Origin: Gammaproteobacteria bacterium
Lineage (GTDB): Bacteria; Pseudomonadota; Gammaproteobacteria; SZUA-229
Direction of reading: 5' to 3'
Length of the DNA stretch: 45,791 nucleotides
Assembly (NCBI GenBank): GCA_029882215.1
Contig: JAOULC010000023.1
Span: 1 to 45,791, forward strand
Of this stretch, positions 37,441-45,791 are shown piece by piece; within the stretch, counting starts at the first letter, position 1; every line of letters starts with the position of its first letter. Under the pieces are notes generated by a model, which was not told the origin of the DNA, made no database searches, and saw only the letters and a list, made by a program, of their open reading frames with translations. A program made the position numbers and the translations under genes.

Positions 37441-37848
37441 CTACTTTTCTATGCCCGGATATATTTTACCGGTTACTGTATCAATATAATTTACGTGGCA
37501 CTCTTTGGTCATATCCAGTCTCGGTTTGTATTGATGCCCCGCTTTCAGAACCATTTCAAAAGCAAAATGACTCTGTGCCCTTTCAGGCTGTTCACGACTA
37601 CAGCGCACCTCGATCGTATGCTTTCCCGCGGTGACTTCATGATTAGCCGCCCGGCTAAATTCTTTGTCATCTATCCGGATGATGGTGACCGCTATCACCG
37701 ACAGTGGATTCCATGATGACAAGCCTTTTACAACGGCCATATTATTTGTTTGGCTGCTGCCAGCCGCTTTATCTTGCTGCGTGCTACAGGCCGTGATCAC
37801 GCTAAAACAAACACTGATAAATCCCGCTATAACTATTTTATTTTTCAT
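37441..37848 (-). CDS. Small putative lipoprotein
   Basis: About 135 residues from the ATG at 37848 (MKNKIVIAGF); an upstream in-frame ATG at 37890 would spoil the signal sequence. A lipoprotein signal ends in the lipobox VITAC with Cys21. The mature part has no domain I recognise; the segment RIDDKEFSRAANHEVTAGKH looks like a beta-sandwich of the type that describes a short bound structure in other small lipoproteins. Function unknown; divergent from the CDF gene. Confidence 0.7.
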   Translation of the reverse strand: MKNKIVIAGFISVCFSVITACSTQQDKAAGSSQTNNMAVVKGLSSWNPLSVIAVTIIRIDDKEFSRAANHEVTAGKHTIEVRCSREQPERAQSHFAFEMVLKAGHQYKPRLDMTKECHVNYIDTVTGKIYPGIEK

Positions 37849-37946
37849 TTTCACTATTCCGGTGACCTGTTGATGGCTAGTTGTTATCATAGCTAATACT
37901 TAGCACTTTCTCATGATATAAAGCAAAACCTATTAAAATAATCTCT

Positions 37947-39104
37947 ATGAATGAAATCAGCACTATAGATAAAAGTACCCGCCGCCGGGCAATTGATAAA
38001 GTGACATGGATAGGGATCTTCATCAATATACTGCAAACTGTCTCGAAGCTGGTTGGTGGCGTGATGACGCAATCTCAGGCCTTAGTTGCTGATGGCATTC
38101 ATTCACTTTCTGATCTGATTACCGACGGCATGGTACTGGTGGCTTCTAAACACGCTCATGCCGAGGCCGATGAAGACCACCCCTATGGCCACGGCCGCTA
38201 TGAAACCATTGCAACCGTGGCCCTGGGTATTCTGCTGCTGATTGTCGCTATCGGTATCGGCCTGGATGCAGTGGATCGGCTGATGTCCGATAAGCCGCTA
38301 CCGATACCGGGCCCTATAGCGCTGGCAATTGCCGCCTTTTCTATCATTAGTAACGAGGGAATGTTTCGCTATGCAATCCATGTGGCGCGACGAATCAACT
38401 CGACCATGCTCGAAGCCAATGCATGGCACAGCCGTAGTGATGCCCTGTCTTCCATTGTTGTTTTTATTGGCCTGTCCGGTACCATGCTCGGCTTACCGGT
38501 TTTAGATGCTATTGCCGCCATTGCGGTAGCTTTTATGATTGCTCATATGGGCTGGAAAGTCAGTCACTCATCGGTACGTGAGCTGGTCGATACCGCGCTT
38601 GATAATGAAACCGTCGATGCCATTAAAGAACATATCAATGCCATTGATGATGTCAAACACCTGCACATGTTACGCACCCGCAAAATGGCTGATCAGGCGC
38701 TGGTCGATGTTCATATACAGGTCTCATCCAAGCTCAGCGTTTCCGAAGGCCATCGCATCAGTGAAGCGGTCGAGGAGACATTAAAAAATAATTTTGCAGA
38801 AATTAATGATGTTACTGTACATGTTGATGCGGAAAATGATGAAGCCATCGATCGCACTGAACCAATGCCGGTTTTGCGCAATGAACTGATTTTGCTACTA
38901 AAAGAGCAGTGGAAAGATTTGCCCGTAACAGAGCATATCGACAATATCACTTTGCACTATATTAAGAATGGCGTACAGGTCGATCTGTTTTTGCCGCTTT
39001 CGGTATTGAGCAAGCTCAATGATGCACAAATAATACAAAATGATATTAGACAAGCCAGTCTACAAGTGCATAATATTCAGCGTGTTGATGTATTTTTCCA
39101 CTAG
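37947..39104 (+). CDS. Cation diffusion facilitator (CDF) metal transporter
   Basis: A 385-residue inner-membrane antiporter that exports divalent metals such as zinc, iron or manganese. Six helices in the first 210 residues carry the metal-site motifs VADGIHSLSDLITD (helix 2) and ANAWHSRSDALSS (helix 5). HPYGHGRYE lies between helices 2 and 3. The C-terminal cytoplasmic dimerisation domain (VDVHIQVSSKLSVSEGHRIS) is followed by an extra segment of about 90 residues that resembles a second such domain, making the protein longer than the usual 300. It is divergent from the lipoprotein gene and 5 bases short of the first NtrC site of glnA. Confidence 0.9.
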   Translation: MNEISTIDKSTRRRAIDKVTWIGIFINILQTVSKLVGGVMTQSQALVADGIHSLSDLITDGMVLVASKHAHAEADEDHPYGHGRYETIATVALGILLLIVAIGIGLDAVDRLMSDKPLPIPGPIALAIAAFSIISNEGMFRYAIHVARRINSTMLEANAWHSRSDALSSIVVFIGLSGTMLGLPVLDAIAAIAVAFMIAHMGWKVSHSSVRELVDTALDNETVDAIKEHINAIDDVKHLHMLRTRKMADQALVDVHIQVSSKLSVSEGHRISEAVEETLKNNFAEINDVTVHVDAENDEAIDRTEPMPVLRNELILLLKEQWKDLPVTEHIDNITLHYIKNGVQVDLFLPLSVLSKLNDAQIIQNDIRQASLQVHNIQRVDVFFH

Positions 39105-39108
39105 CATC

Positions 39109-39155
39109 GCACTAAACCAGTGCATGCGATCTCTGAGATGCACTATATTGGTGCA
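39109..39155 (+). promoter_or_regulatory. Two NtrC sites upstream of glnA
   Basis: GCACTAAACCAGTGC (39109-39123) and TGCACTATATTGGTGCA (39139-39155) both match GCAC-N7-GTGC exactly. Centres are about 116 and 85 bases upstream of the predicted start, 31 bases (three turns) apart. Confidence 0.85.
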
Positions 39156-39205
39156 CGGATTTACTTAATATACACAGAATCAAAGGCTTAGCGGGCATTT
39201 TTACA

Positions 39206-39221
39206 TGGCACGCTTTATGCT
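39206..39221 (+). promoter_or_regulatory. Sigma-54 promoter of glnA
   Basis: TGGCACGCTTTATGCT: a perfect -24 element and a -12 element with one mismatch. The predicted start is near 39232, about 81 bases above the glnA ATG. Confidence 0.88.
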
Positions 39222-39312
39222 CTTTGTTTGTTATACAGAATTACCACTCCAGAGTTCGACAATCGAATTTTGGTAAAACTAACTTTAATACTCTTTTTTG
39301 GAGAACCGCACA

Positions 39313-40722
39313 ATGTCTTTTGCTGACGTTAAAAAAATGGTCGAAGACAACGATGTAAAATTCGTTGATTTCCGTTTCACTGATTCACACGGTAAGGAAC
39401 AGCACGTTTCTGCACCCGTTTCTTGCATCGAAGAATCTTTGTTCGAAGATGGTCGTATGTTTGATGGCTCTTCAATTGAGGGCTGGAAGCACATTAATGA
39501 ATCAGACATGATCATGATGCCTGATGCGTCTACTGCCGTTATGGACCCGTTCTGTGAAGATGCGACAATGAACATTCGTTGCTCAATCATTGAACCGGCT
39601 GATATGCAGGGTTATGCAAAAGATCCACGTTCACTGGGTATGCGCGCTGAAGAATACCTGAAATCTACCGGTATTGCTGACACCGCATTGTTCGGTCCTG
39701 AAAACGAATTCTTCGTCTTTGACAGCGTTACCTGGAAAGACGAAATGGGTGAAAAATCATTCAAGATCAATGCTGAAGAAGCGGCGTGGAGCTCAGGCAT
39801 CCAGTCAGAAGCCGGCAACATGGGCCACCGCCCTGGTGTTAAAGGTGGTTATTTCCCTGTTCCTCCAGTCGACTCTTTACAAGACTTACGTTCTGCGATG
39901 TGCCTTGCTTTAGCAGACATGGGTCAGACTGTTGAAGTACATCACCACGAAGTTGCCACTGCCGGTCAGTGCGAAATCGGTGTAGCGGCTAACACGCTGG
40001 TTAAGAAAGCAGACGAAGTTCAGATTCTGAAGTATGTTGTCCATAACGTTGCACACGCATACGGTAAAACAGCGACTTTCATGCCTAAGCCTATCGTTGG
40101 TGATAACGGTAACGGCATGCATGTAAATATGTCACTGGGTAAAGACGGCAAAAACATCTTTATCGGTGATCAGTACGGTGGTCTTTCTGAAGAAGCTTTA
40201 TTCTTCATCGGCGGTATCATCAAGCACTCACAAGCACTGAACGCTTTTGCTAACTCTTCAACGAACTCGTACAAGCGTCTGGTTCCTGGCTTCGAAGCAC
40301 CTGTTATGCTGGCTTACTCAGCACGTAACCGTTCAGCATCTATCCGTATTCCATATGTGATGAACCCTAAAGGCCGTCGTATCGAAGTTCGTTATGCTGA
40401 CTCAACGGCTAACCCATACCTGTGTTTCTCAGCAATGCTGATGGCAGGTATCGATGGTATCCAGAATAAGATCCACCCTGGCGACCCAATGACTAAAGAT
40501 CTGTACGATCTGCCTCCTGAAGAAGAAGCACTGATTCCACAGGTATGCAGTTCTTTTGATCAGGCTTTAGCCGCACTGTCTGACGACCGTGAGTTCCTCA
40601 AAGCTGGTGGCGTATTCAGTGATGAAATGATTGATTCATTCATCGAACTGAAAATGGAAGAAGTTCAGCGTTTACGCATGACCACTAATCCAGTTGAATT
40701 CGAGATGTACTACAGCGTTTAA
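39313..40722 (+). CDS. glnA: Glutamine synthetase, type I
   Basis: A 469-residue enzyme, the same length as E. coli GlnA, making glutamine from glutamate, ammonia and ATP. I chose the ATG at 39313 ([20 protein letters not shown]), with GGAG nine bases before it, rather than the frame start at 39298. Typical motifs: [50 protein letters not shown] and the adenylylation-site region [10 protein letters not shown] with its Tyr near residue 397. A dodecamer in the cytoplasm. It is preceded by an NtrC/sigma-54 promoter and followed by its own terminator. Confidence 0.97.
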   Translation: MSFADVKKMVEDNDVKFVDFRFTDSHGKEQHVSAPVSCIEESLFEDGRMFDGSSIEGWKHINESDMIMMPDASTAVMDPFCEDATMNIRCSIIEPADMQGYAKDPRSLGMRAEEYLKSTGIADTALFGPENEFFVFDSVTWKDEMGEKSFKINAEEAAWSSGIQSEAGNMGHRPGVKGGYFPVPPVDSLQDLRSAMCLALADMGQTVEVHHHEVATAGQCEIGVAANTLVKKADEVQILKYVVHNVAHAYGKTATFMPKPIVGDNGNGMHVNMSLGKDGKNIFIGDQYGGLSEEALFFIGGIIKHSQALNAFANSSTNSYKRLVPGFEAPVMLAYSARNRSASIRIPYVMNPKGRRIEVRYADSTANPYLCFSAMLMAGIDGIQNKIHPGDPMTKDLYDLPPEEEALIPQVCSSFDQALAALSDDREFLKAGGVFSDEMIDSFIELKMEEVQRLRMTTNPVEFEMYYSV

Positions 40723-40746
40723 TCGCTATATTACAAATTGATTCAG

Positions 40747-40773
40747 AAAAGCCCCGCATTGCGGGGCTTTTTT
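40747..40773 (+). terminator. Intrinsic terminator after glnA
   Basis: GCCCCGC-ATT-GCGGGGC with flanking A/T pairs and a run of T, starting about 25 bases past the glnA stop. Confidence 0.95.
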
Positions 40774-40950
40774 ATGCCAGAAGAAAATGGCTAGTTTTTC
40801 GTTCGTAAACAACCTTTTCTAACAGCGTTCTCTCAGGACTTCTACACTTTGCCTTTACTAGCGACTGCAAACTATTAACCATTATTTCAAGCTTTCTTTT
40901 GTTTATGATTATCGCTATGCTAATGCCAATGTAACTGATGAAATACTCCT

Positions 40951-41508
40951 ATGCGCCTTTTCACTATTTTTTTACTGCTATTAACATTCAATGTTCAGGC
41001 TGAGTTTTATAAAAAGATAAACCCTGATGGCAGTGTCAGTTACAGTGATACCGAAACGCCAGGCAGCGAAGCCATTACGCCGCCTCAAATCACGCCATCT
41101 CCTGCGATTAAATACAATAAAAAAATCCCTGATGATACCTCCTCTGTGGATGGCAAAGCACTGCCTTATCAGTCAATCTCTATTACCTCACCGGAAGATC
41201 AGGCCGTTATTCGTGGCAACAATGGCAATGTCACTGTCTCGCTCAGCATCCAGCCCGCATTACAAACTGCCTTTAGCCATAGCATCAATATTTTCGTCGA
41301 TGGTAAAGTCATTAAAACGGGTATTACTACGTCCTCGATACTGCTGAATGATCTTGATCGAGGCGGCCATACGATTACTGCTCAGATTGTTGATCTGAAG
41401 AAAAAGCTACTTAAGTCCAGCCAAAGCATCACCGTCCACATCAAACGTCATTCAATTCTGCAGATAAAACCAACTGACCCGTACAAACTCACAAACCTGA
41501 GCGAGTAA
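40951..41508 (+). CDS. DUF4124 domain protein between glnA and ntrB
   Basis: A 185-residue secreted protein. The signal peptide is residues 1-17 (cleavage VQA-EF). The mature N-terminus EFYKKINPDGSVSYSDTETPGS is the DUF4124 pattern. The C-terminal half (ISITSPEDQAVIRGNNGNVTVSLSIQPAL) looks like an immunoglobulin-like beta-sandwich. Proteins of this kind are often found between glnA and ntrBC in gammaproteobacteria, but their role is unknown. Confidence 0.85.
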   Translation: MRLFTIFLLLLTFNVQAEFYKKINPDGSVSYSDTETPGSEAITPPQITPSPAIKYNKKIPDDTSSVDGKALPYQSISITSPEDQAVIRGNNGNVTVSLSIQPALQTAFSHSINIFVDGKVIKTGITTSSILLNDLDRGGHTITAQIVDLKKKLLKSSQSITVHIKRHSILQIKPTDPYKLTNLSE

Positions 41509-41540
41509 TTTTAGCCAGATTTCGCACTTTGTTAGCAGCA

Positions 41541-41557
41541 TGCACTATAATAGTGCA
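41541..41557 (+). promoter_or_regulatory. NtrC site overlapping a -10 box upstream of ntrB
   Basis: TGCACTATAATAGTGCA is a perfect palindromic NtrC site, and its centre holds TATAAT (41546-41551). Binding there would block sigma-70 polymerase. No clear -35 box was seen. It lies about 140 bases above the ntrB ATG. Confidence 0.75.
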
Positions 41558-41697
41558 TAGATTGGTCTAACACACCACCTTGAATCCTCACTCTTTTCTA
41601 AGTAATTGAAAAATATATATTTATTATCATTCCATACTTGGTTCATTTATTGCAGGTAAATATCACATAAGACAACCCCTGGAGCACTTAATCAGCA

Positions 41698-42798
41698 ATG
41701 GCACCCTATACCAGCCCCACTAAGTCAATTCAGGACTTAATTATCGACAATATCAGTACAGCTGTTTTGATGGTTGATAAGGATCTCAATATTTGCCACC
41801 TCAACGCGGCTGGTGAACTGATGCTCGATATCAGCTACAAACGCGCGCTTGGTCAAAGCCTGAGACATATCCTTAATGTTGAAGATAATTTTTTTAACCG
41901 TCTGGAGGACTCTTTTCACACTAATCACCCTTATAGTGAACACGAGCTATCTATTTGTCTCTTTAGCAAAAAAGAACTCACCATCGATTATTCAGTGACT
42001 CCCATTATGCAACCCGGGCTCAATAACCAGTTACTCATTGAAATAACCTCTATTGACCGACACCTGCGCATCACCCACGGTGAAAACTTGCTTTCACAAC
42101 ATCAGGCCACCCGCTCGCTTATCCGTGGGCTGGCTCACGAGATTAAAAACCCGCTCGGTGGTCTTCGTGGCGCGGCCCAGTTACTGGAAAATGAACTACC
42201 TGATCTTTCATTAAAAGAATACACAGATATCATCATAGGTGAGGCAGACCGCCTGCGTAATCTTGTAGACCGCATGCTGGGGCCGAATAATTTACCCCGC
42301 CCCCGAGAAATTAATATTCATGAGGTCATTGAAAGAGTCAGACAACTCGCCATCGTCGAAGCCGGCTCACAAATAAACTTTAAGCGTGATTATGACCCCA
42401 GCCTGCCATTGATCATTGCTGATCCCGACCAGCTAATTCAGGCCATTTTAAATATTACCCGCAACGCTATTCTGGAATTAAAAGACAAAGGAAATATTAC
42501 CTTTCGTACACGACCACAACGCCATTACACCATCGGCTCACATGTACATAAACTGGTATTACAGATACAAATTATCGACGATGGCTCGGGTATACCGCCG
42601 GATCTGATTGAAAATATTTTTTACCCGATGATTTCCGGCCGTGCCGAAGGCAGCGGTATTGGCCTGTCTATCTCACAAGGCCTGGTTAATCAGCATGGCG
42701 GATTAATCGAATGCCAGAGTGAACCGGGGCACACTGTTTTCACCATACTTTTACCACTGGAAAATATGTTTAAAGATATAACAGGAGATTTACAATGA
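41698..42798 (+). CDS. ntrB: Nitrogen regulation sensor kinase NtrB (GlnL)
   Basis: A 366-residue cytoplasmic kinase/phosphatase. The PAS domain covers about 12-120 (DNISTAVLMVDKDLNICHLN). The H-box RGLAHEIKNPLGGLRGAAQL holds the phospho-acceptor His near residue 146. The ATPase part has an N-box (LNITRNAILELKD), DDGSGIP and GSGIGLSI. PII controls its kinase/phosphatase balance. It overlaps ntrC by four bases (ATGA), so the two are coupled. Confidence 0.96.
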   Translation: MAPYTSPTKSIQDLIIDNISTAVLMVDKDLNICHLNAAGELMLDISYKRALGQSLRHILNVEDNFFNRLEDSFHTNHPYSEHELSICLFSKKELTIDYSVTPIMQPGLNNQLLIEITSIDRHLRITHGENLLSQHQATRSLIRGLAHEIKNPLGGLRGAAQLLENELPDLSLKEYTDIIIGEADRLRNLVDRMLGPNNLPRPREINIHEVIERVRQLAIVEAGSQINFKRDYDPSLPLIIADPDQLIQAILNITRNAILELKDKGNITFRTRPQRHYTIGSHVHKLVLQIQIIDDGSGIPPDLIENIFYPMISGRAEGSGIGLSISQGLVNQHGGLIECQSEPGHTVFTILLPLENMFKDITGDLQ

Positions 42799-44204
42799 GC
42801 ATGCCAACAGTCTGGGTTATTGATGATGACCCGTCGATCCGCTGGGTACTGGAAAAGGCGCTCACGAAAGCTGAAATGCAAGTCACCAGCTTTGAAAATG
42901 CCGATAATATTCTAAGCTCTCTGCAAACTCAGACACCAGATGCCATCATTACCGATATCAGAATGCCCGGCACCAGCGGACTTGAACTGCTTGAAGGCAT
43001 CACTCAAAACCACCCCGAACTACCCGTAATCATTATCACGGCTCATTCAGATCTGGACAGTGCTGTTTCATCATATCAGGGCGGTGCTTTTGAATATCTG
43101 CCTAAGCCATTTGATATAAATGACGCCGTTAGCATTGCCCGTAAGGCCTGCGCCAGCCGACAAAAACACAGTAACGCTGCCACAGATATCACCAGCCATC
43201 ACCCAGGCATCATCGGTGAAGCACCTGCCATGCAGGAAGTTTTCCGTGCCATTGGCCGGCTCGCTCATTCAAATATCACAGTACTCATTAATGGTGAGTC
43301 CGGCACCGGTAAAGAACTCGTCGCCCATGCACTGCACCAGCACAGCCCACGAGCCGCCAATCCTTTTATCGCCATTAACACTGCCGCCATACCAAAAGAT
43401 CTGCTCGAGTCAGAATTATTTGGACACGAAAAGGGCGCGTTTACCGGAGCCAACACTCAGCGTAAAGGCCGCTTTGAACAAGCCGATGGTGGCACACTGT
43501 TCCTTGATGAAATCGGTGATATGCCCGCCGACTTACAAACTCGCTTATTACGTGTGCTGGCCGACGGACAGTTTTACCGGGTAGGCGGACACACCACCGT
43601 TAAAAGCGATGTAAGGATTGTTACCGCAACACATCAGGATCTCGAAGCACTGGTAAAACAGGGCAAGTTCCGTGAAGACCTTTTCCACCGGCTTAACGTT
43701 ATCAGGGTGCATATTCCCTCTTTACGCGAGCGAAGAGAAGACATACCCACACTGTTAAATCACTTTTTAATGCTCTCTGCAAACGAGATGAATACACCGC
43801 CTAAAATTATTCCCGAATCATTACTTAACTATCTCTCTACTCTGGACTGGCCAGGTAATGTTCGGCAATTAGAAAATACCTGCCGCTGGTTAAATGTAAT
43901 GGCCGCCGGTACAGAAGTACTTATGGAAGATTTACCGCCCGAACTGATTCAACATCAGGATAACAGCGAACCATCAGCGGTCAGTCACAACAACTGGGAA
44001 TCCGCACTAAAAAGCTGGTCTGATACAAAACTCGATAGCGGCGTTACTGATTTACTCGGCGAAGCCACACCCATTTTCGAGCGTATCATGATCGAATGTG
44101 CGCTAGAAAAAACCAAAGGTAAACGCTTAGAAGCGGCAAAACTCTTAGGCTGGGGAAGAAATACGATAACCCGGAAGATTAAAGAATTAGGCATGGAAGC
44201 TTAA
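42795..44204 (+). CDS. ntrC: Nitrogen regulator NtrC (GlnG), sigma-54 activator
   Basis: A 469-residue enhancer-binding protein. The REC domain (about 5-120) has [11 protein letters not shown], the phospho-Asp in [11 protein letters not shown] and the Lys in YLPKPFD. The AAA+ domain (about 140-380) has Walker [11 protein letters not shown], the sigma-54 loop GAFTGA and Walker [14 protein letters not shown]. The Fis-type HTH is at the C-terminus ([20 protein letters not shown]). It is expected to bind the GCAC-N7-GTGC sites described at glnA, glnK, the porin gene, urtA, fmdA, ureH and ntrB. Confidence 0.97.
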   Translation: MSMPTVWVIDDDPSIRWVLEKALTKAEMQVTSFENADNILSSLQTQTPDAIITDIRMPGTSGLELLEGITQNHPELPVIIITAHSDLDSAVSSYQGGAFEYLPKPFDINDAVSIARKACASRQKHSNAATDITSHHPGIIGEAPAMQEVFRAIGRLAHSNITVLINGESGTGKELVAHALHQHSPRAANPFIAINTAAIPKDLLESELFGHEKGAFTGANTQRKGRFEQADGGTLFLDEIGDMPADLQTRLLRVLADGQFYRVGGHTTVKSDVRIVTATHQDLEALVKQGKFREDLFHRLNVIRVHIPSLRERREDIPTLLNHFLMLSANEMNTPPKIIPESLLNYLSTLDWPGNVRQLENTCRWLNVMAAGTEVLMEDLPPELIQHQDNSEPSAVSHNNWESALKSWSDTKLDSGVTDLLGEATPIFERIMIECALEKTKGKRLEAAKLLGWGRNTITRKIKELGMEA

Positions 44205-44316
44205 AGCAGTTTGCAGAAATATTTTATTTTTTACAAAATACGAGTCAAGGGCTTTTAAAGTTTTTGAGTTGACTGAACACCGTAAACTGCAATCCAAACA
44301 CAGCAGTGTAAGTATT

Positions 44317-45033
44317 TTATGCAATACAGTGCAAAAAGGCATCCTCAAGCGTAGCGGTCTGGTACCTTTGCTTACATTCCTCCGGTGTACCATAAAAAGC
44401 AATTTTGCCTTGGTGTAAAATTCCAATCCGGTCACTCAGCTCTTCAACATCTGCCAGCAAATGACTACTAAAGAAAATGGTTTTGCCTTTTTCTTTAGCC
44501 AGCTTTAATTGTTTTTTTACCAAAGCCCGTGCTTTAGGATCAAGCCCGCTCATGGGCTCATCAAGAATTAATAATTTTTTGTCTAAAAGAAGTAAAGCAG
44601 CCAAACCCAGTTTTTGCGCCATACCTTTCGAAAACTCACGAACTGATTTTTTTAAAATATCTTTCGACAAATCAAGATCACTAAGCATCTGTTTTACAGC
44701 AACATCATCAACTGAGGTTTTATGTAAATCAAAAATATAATTTAAAAATTGTTGGCCGTTAAGATAATAAGGCGGGAGAAAGCGTTCTGGTAAATAAGCG
44801 AGGTTAGCTCTGGATGTGGTGTCAGTGGATGATATATCAAATAACCTGATCTCACCTGAATCATATGTATGAAAGTCTAAAATACATTTTATTAGAGTTG
44901 TCTTACCGGCTCCGTTAATACCTATTAAACTGAATATTTCAAAAGCATCAACTTTTAAATCAATATCATTCAACACAGTGTGCTGCTGATATTTTTTTCC
45001 CAGCGAAATAATTGATACAGGGGTAATGCTCAT
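44317..45033 (-). CDS. ABC transporter ATPase
   Basis: A 238-residue ATPase of the CcmA/DRA family. Walker A is GINGAGKTT, the signature is FSKGMAQKLGLAALLL, Walker B is LLILDEPMSGLD, and the H-loop is SSHLL. It has no own membrane part; no permease gene lies in the window, so it must lie elsewhere or the protein acts with an unlinked one. The gene is preceded by a pilin-like gene on the same strand with a terminator between them. Confidence 0.9.
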   Translation of the reverse strand: MSITPVSIISLGKKYQQHTVLNDIDLKVDAFEIFSLIGINGAGKTTLIKCILDFHTYDSGEIRLFDISSTDTTSRANLAYLPERFLPPYYLNGQQFLNYIFDLHKTSVDDVAVKQMLSDLDLSKDILKKSVREFSKGMAQKLGLAALLLLDKKLLILDEPMSGLDPKARALVKKQLKLAKEKGKTIFFSSHLLADVEELSDRIGILHQGKIAFYGTPEECKQRYQTATLEDAFLHCIA

Positions 45034-45050
45034 CAGAAAGCCTCAGGCAT

Positions 45051-45075
45051 AAAAAAGACGAGTTTAGTACTCGCC
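45051..45075 (-). terminator. Terminator after the pilin-like gene
   Basis: A 7-pair stem (GGCGAGT/ACTCGTC, one wobble) with a 5-base loop, followed on the minus strand by six T. It also has a T run on the plus side. It lies 25 bases past the pilin stop and just above the ABC ATPase start. Confidence 0.85.
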
Positions 45076-45099
45076 TTTTTATGCTCATATCTTATTCAC

Positions 45100-45759
45100 T
45101 TACATTTCGAATGCCACGTCATAGTTGGTAGTGCCATCTATGACATAATTACCACCAACAGGAGCATTTAATCCAGCTGCTCGGATTGAGCCAGCATCAG
45201 GGTTATTATCATCATTTTGACTATCTAAGATTGCCGCCATATCACCATTGACTGTAGAGAAGGCTATAAATAATCCGGCAATACCACTCGCATTAGTACC
45301 TTGATCATTCACACCTGTTTGTATACCGGTAGTACCACCAAAAGCATGCGTTGGTGACATATCAGATAACGCATCGCCAGTCATCAAACCTGCGGCACGT
45401 AAATGCTGCCAAGCTAAAGCTGACTCTGAGTCAGTCGGAACTGCACCTGCAAGAGTACCATTATCGTTATAGTTGCCATCAATAATGCCATCACCAGCTG
45501 TTCCACCGGCAGTATTGTCAGAGGGAACCCCTCCATTTACATGTGCGTCTGCTGCCGCATCATCACCCGGTAACGCACTATAGCGGTCTTGATAGCTATA
45601 AATAGCTGCGGAAATACCACTAACATCATTGTTTATATTTTTAATTTTCGCATTCGTAATCACTTCCTGTCCCTTAAGTACACCCCCAAGCAACAGACCG
45701 ATAATGACCATGACGATAGCGATCTCAACTAGTGTAAAGCCTGATTGCTGTTTTTTCAT
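45100..45759 (-). CDS. Type IV pilin-like protein with N-methylation motif
   Basis: A 219-residue prepilin-like protein. The short basic leader MKKQQSG is cut before FTLVEIAIVMVIIGLLLGGV, the classic class III signal with Glu5. The rest is low in charge and rich in Gly, Asn, Asp and Ala, with no Cys pair, so it lacks the usual disulfide of major pilins. Segments such as YSYQDRYSALPGDD fit a prepilin-type protein that belongs to a pilus, a secretion pseudopilus, or an uptake apparatus. AGAGG lies 7 bases before the start. No pilus assembly genes are visible in the window. Confidence 0.85.
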   Translation of the reverse strand: MKKQQSGFTLVEIAIVMVIIGLLLGGVLKGQEVITNAKIKNINNDVSGISAAIYSYQDRYSALPGDDAAADAHVNGGVPSDNTAGGTAGDGIIDGNYNDNGTLAGAVPTDSESALAWQHLRAAGLMTGDALSDMSPTHAFGGTTGIQTGVNDQGTNASGIAGLFIAFSTVNGDMAAILDSQNDDNNPDAGSIRAAGLNAPVGGNYVIDGTTNYDVAFEM

Positions 45760-45791
45760 AAGAAACCTCTTTATATTTCTACTGTAATTGT

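Noticed and set aside
44187-44435. An 82-codon minus-strand frame after ntrC
   Set aside because: It overlaps the ABC ATPase end in another frame and has no recognisable likeness.

Overview
The window looks like a chromosomal stretch of a marine-type gammaproteobacterium of low to moderate GC. AlaA, GlnA, NtrB, NtrC and GlnK resemble gammaproteobacterial proteins, and the order glnA, DUF4124 gene, ntrB, ntrC is common in that class. Membership near Methylophaga or Cycloclasticus (Thiotrichales) is only a guess. No phage, insertion sequence, CRISPR array or rRNA was seen.

Layout. 1-4359: a partial alaA, then three minus-strand genes (fatty acid desaturase, lactonase-like metallo-hydrolase, EamA permease). 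4642-5053: tRNA-Arg(CCG) between decayed pieces of tRNA-like sequence. 5070-15060: signalling genes (a Cache-HAMP-PAS-PAS-GGDEF-EAL protein, a membrane PAS histidine kinase, a large hybrid kinase with a duplicated PAS domain) and a small secreted ATP-dependent DNA ligase. 15339-34484: a nitrogen-acquisition block, all on the minus strand: amtB and glnK, a TorF-like porin, a NorD/CbbO-like VWA protein, the aliphatic amidase amiE, the urea/short-chain amide ABC transporter urtABCDE, fmdB and fmdA (formamidase), and the complete urease set ureH-D-A-B-C-E-F-G. 34675-39104: a REC-EAL response regulator, an MFS permease, a small lipoprotein and a CDF metal transporter. 39313-44204 (+ strand): glnA, a DUF4124 protein, ntrB and ntrC. 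44317-45759: an ABC ATPase and a type IV pilin-like protein.

The main result is regulatory. Reading the gaps by eye gives six sigma-54 (-24/-12) promoter matches, in front of glnK-amtB, the porin gene, urtA, fmdA, ureH and glnA. Each is preceded by GCAC-N7-GTGC type NtrC sites, usually in pairs 30-42 bases apart. A further perfect NtrC palindrome upstream of ntrB has a TATAAT hexamer inside it, which suggests autorepression. The ntrBC genes are in the same window, so sensor, regulator, PII protein, ammonium channel, scavenging enzymes and glutamine synthetase form one visible NtrC circuit.

Proposed flow: amides and urea cross the outer membrane (possibly through the co-regulated porin), enter by UrtABCDE, and are split to ammonia by FmdA, AmiE and nickel urease; GlnA assimilates the ammonia. 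The VWA protein sits at the end of the urt-amiE operon with no AAA+ partner in the window, and is the least expected member.
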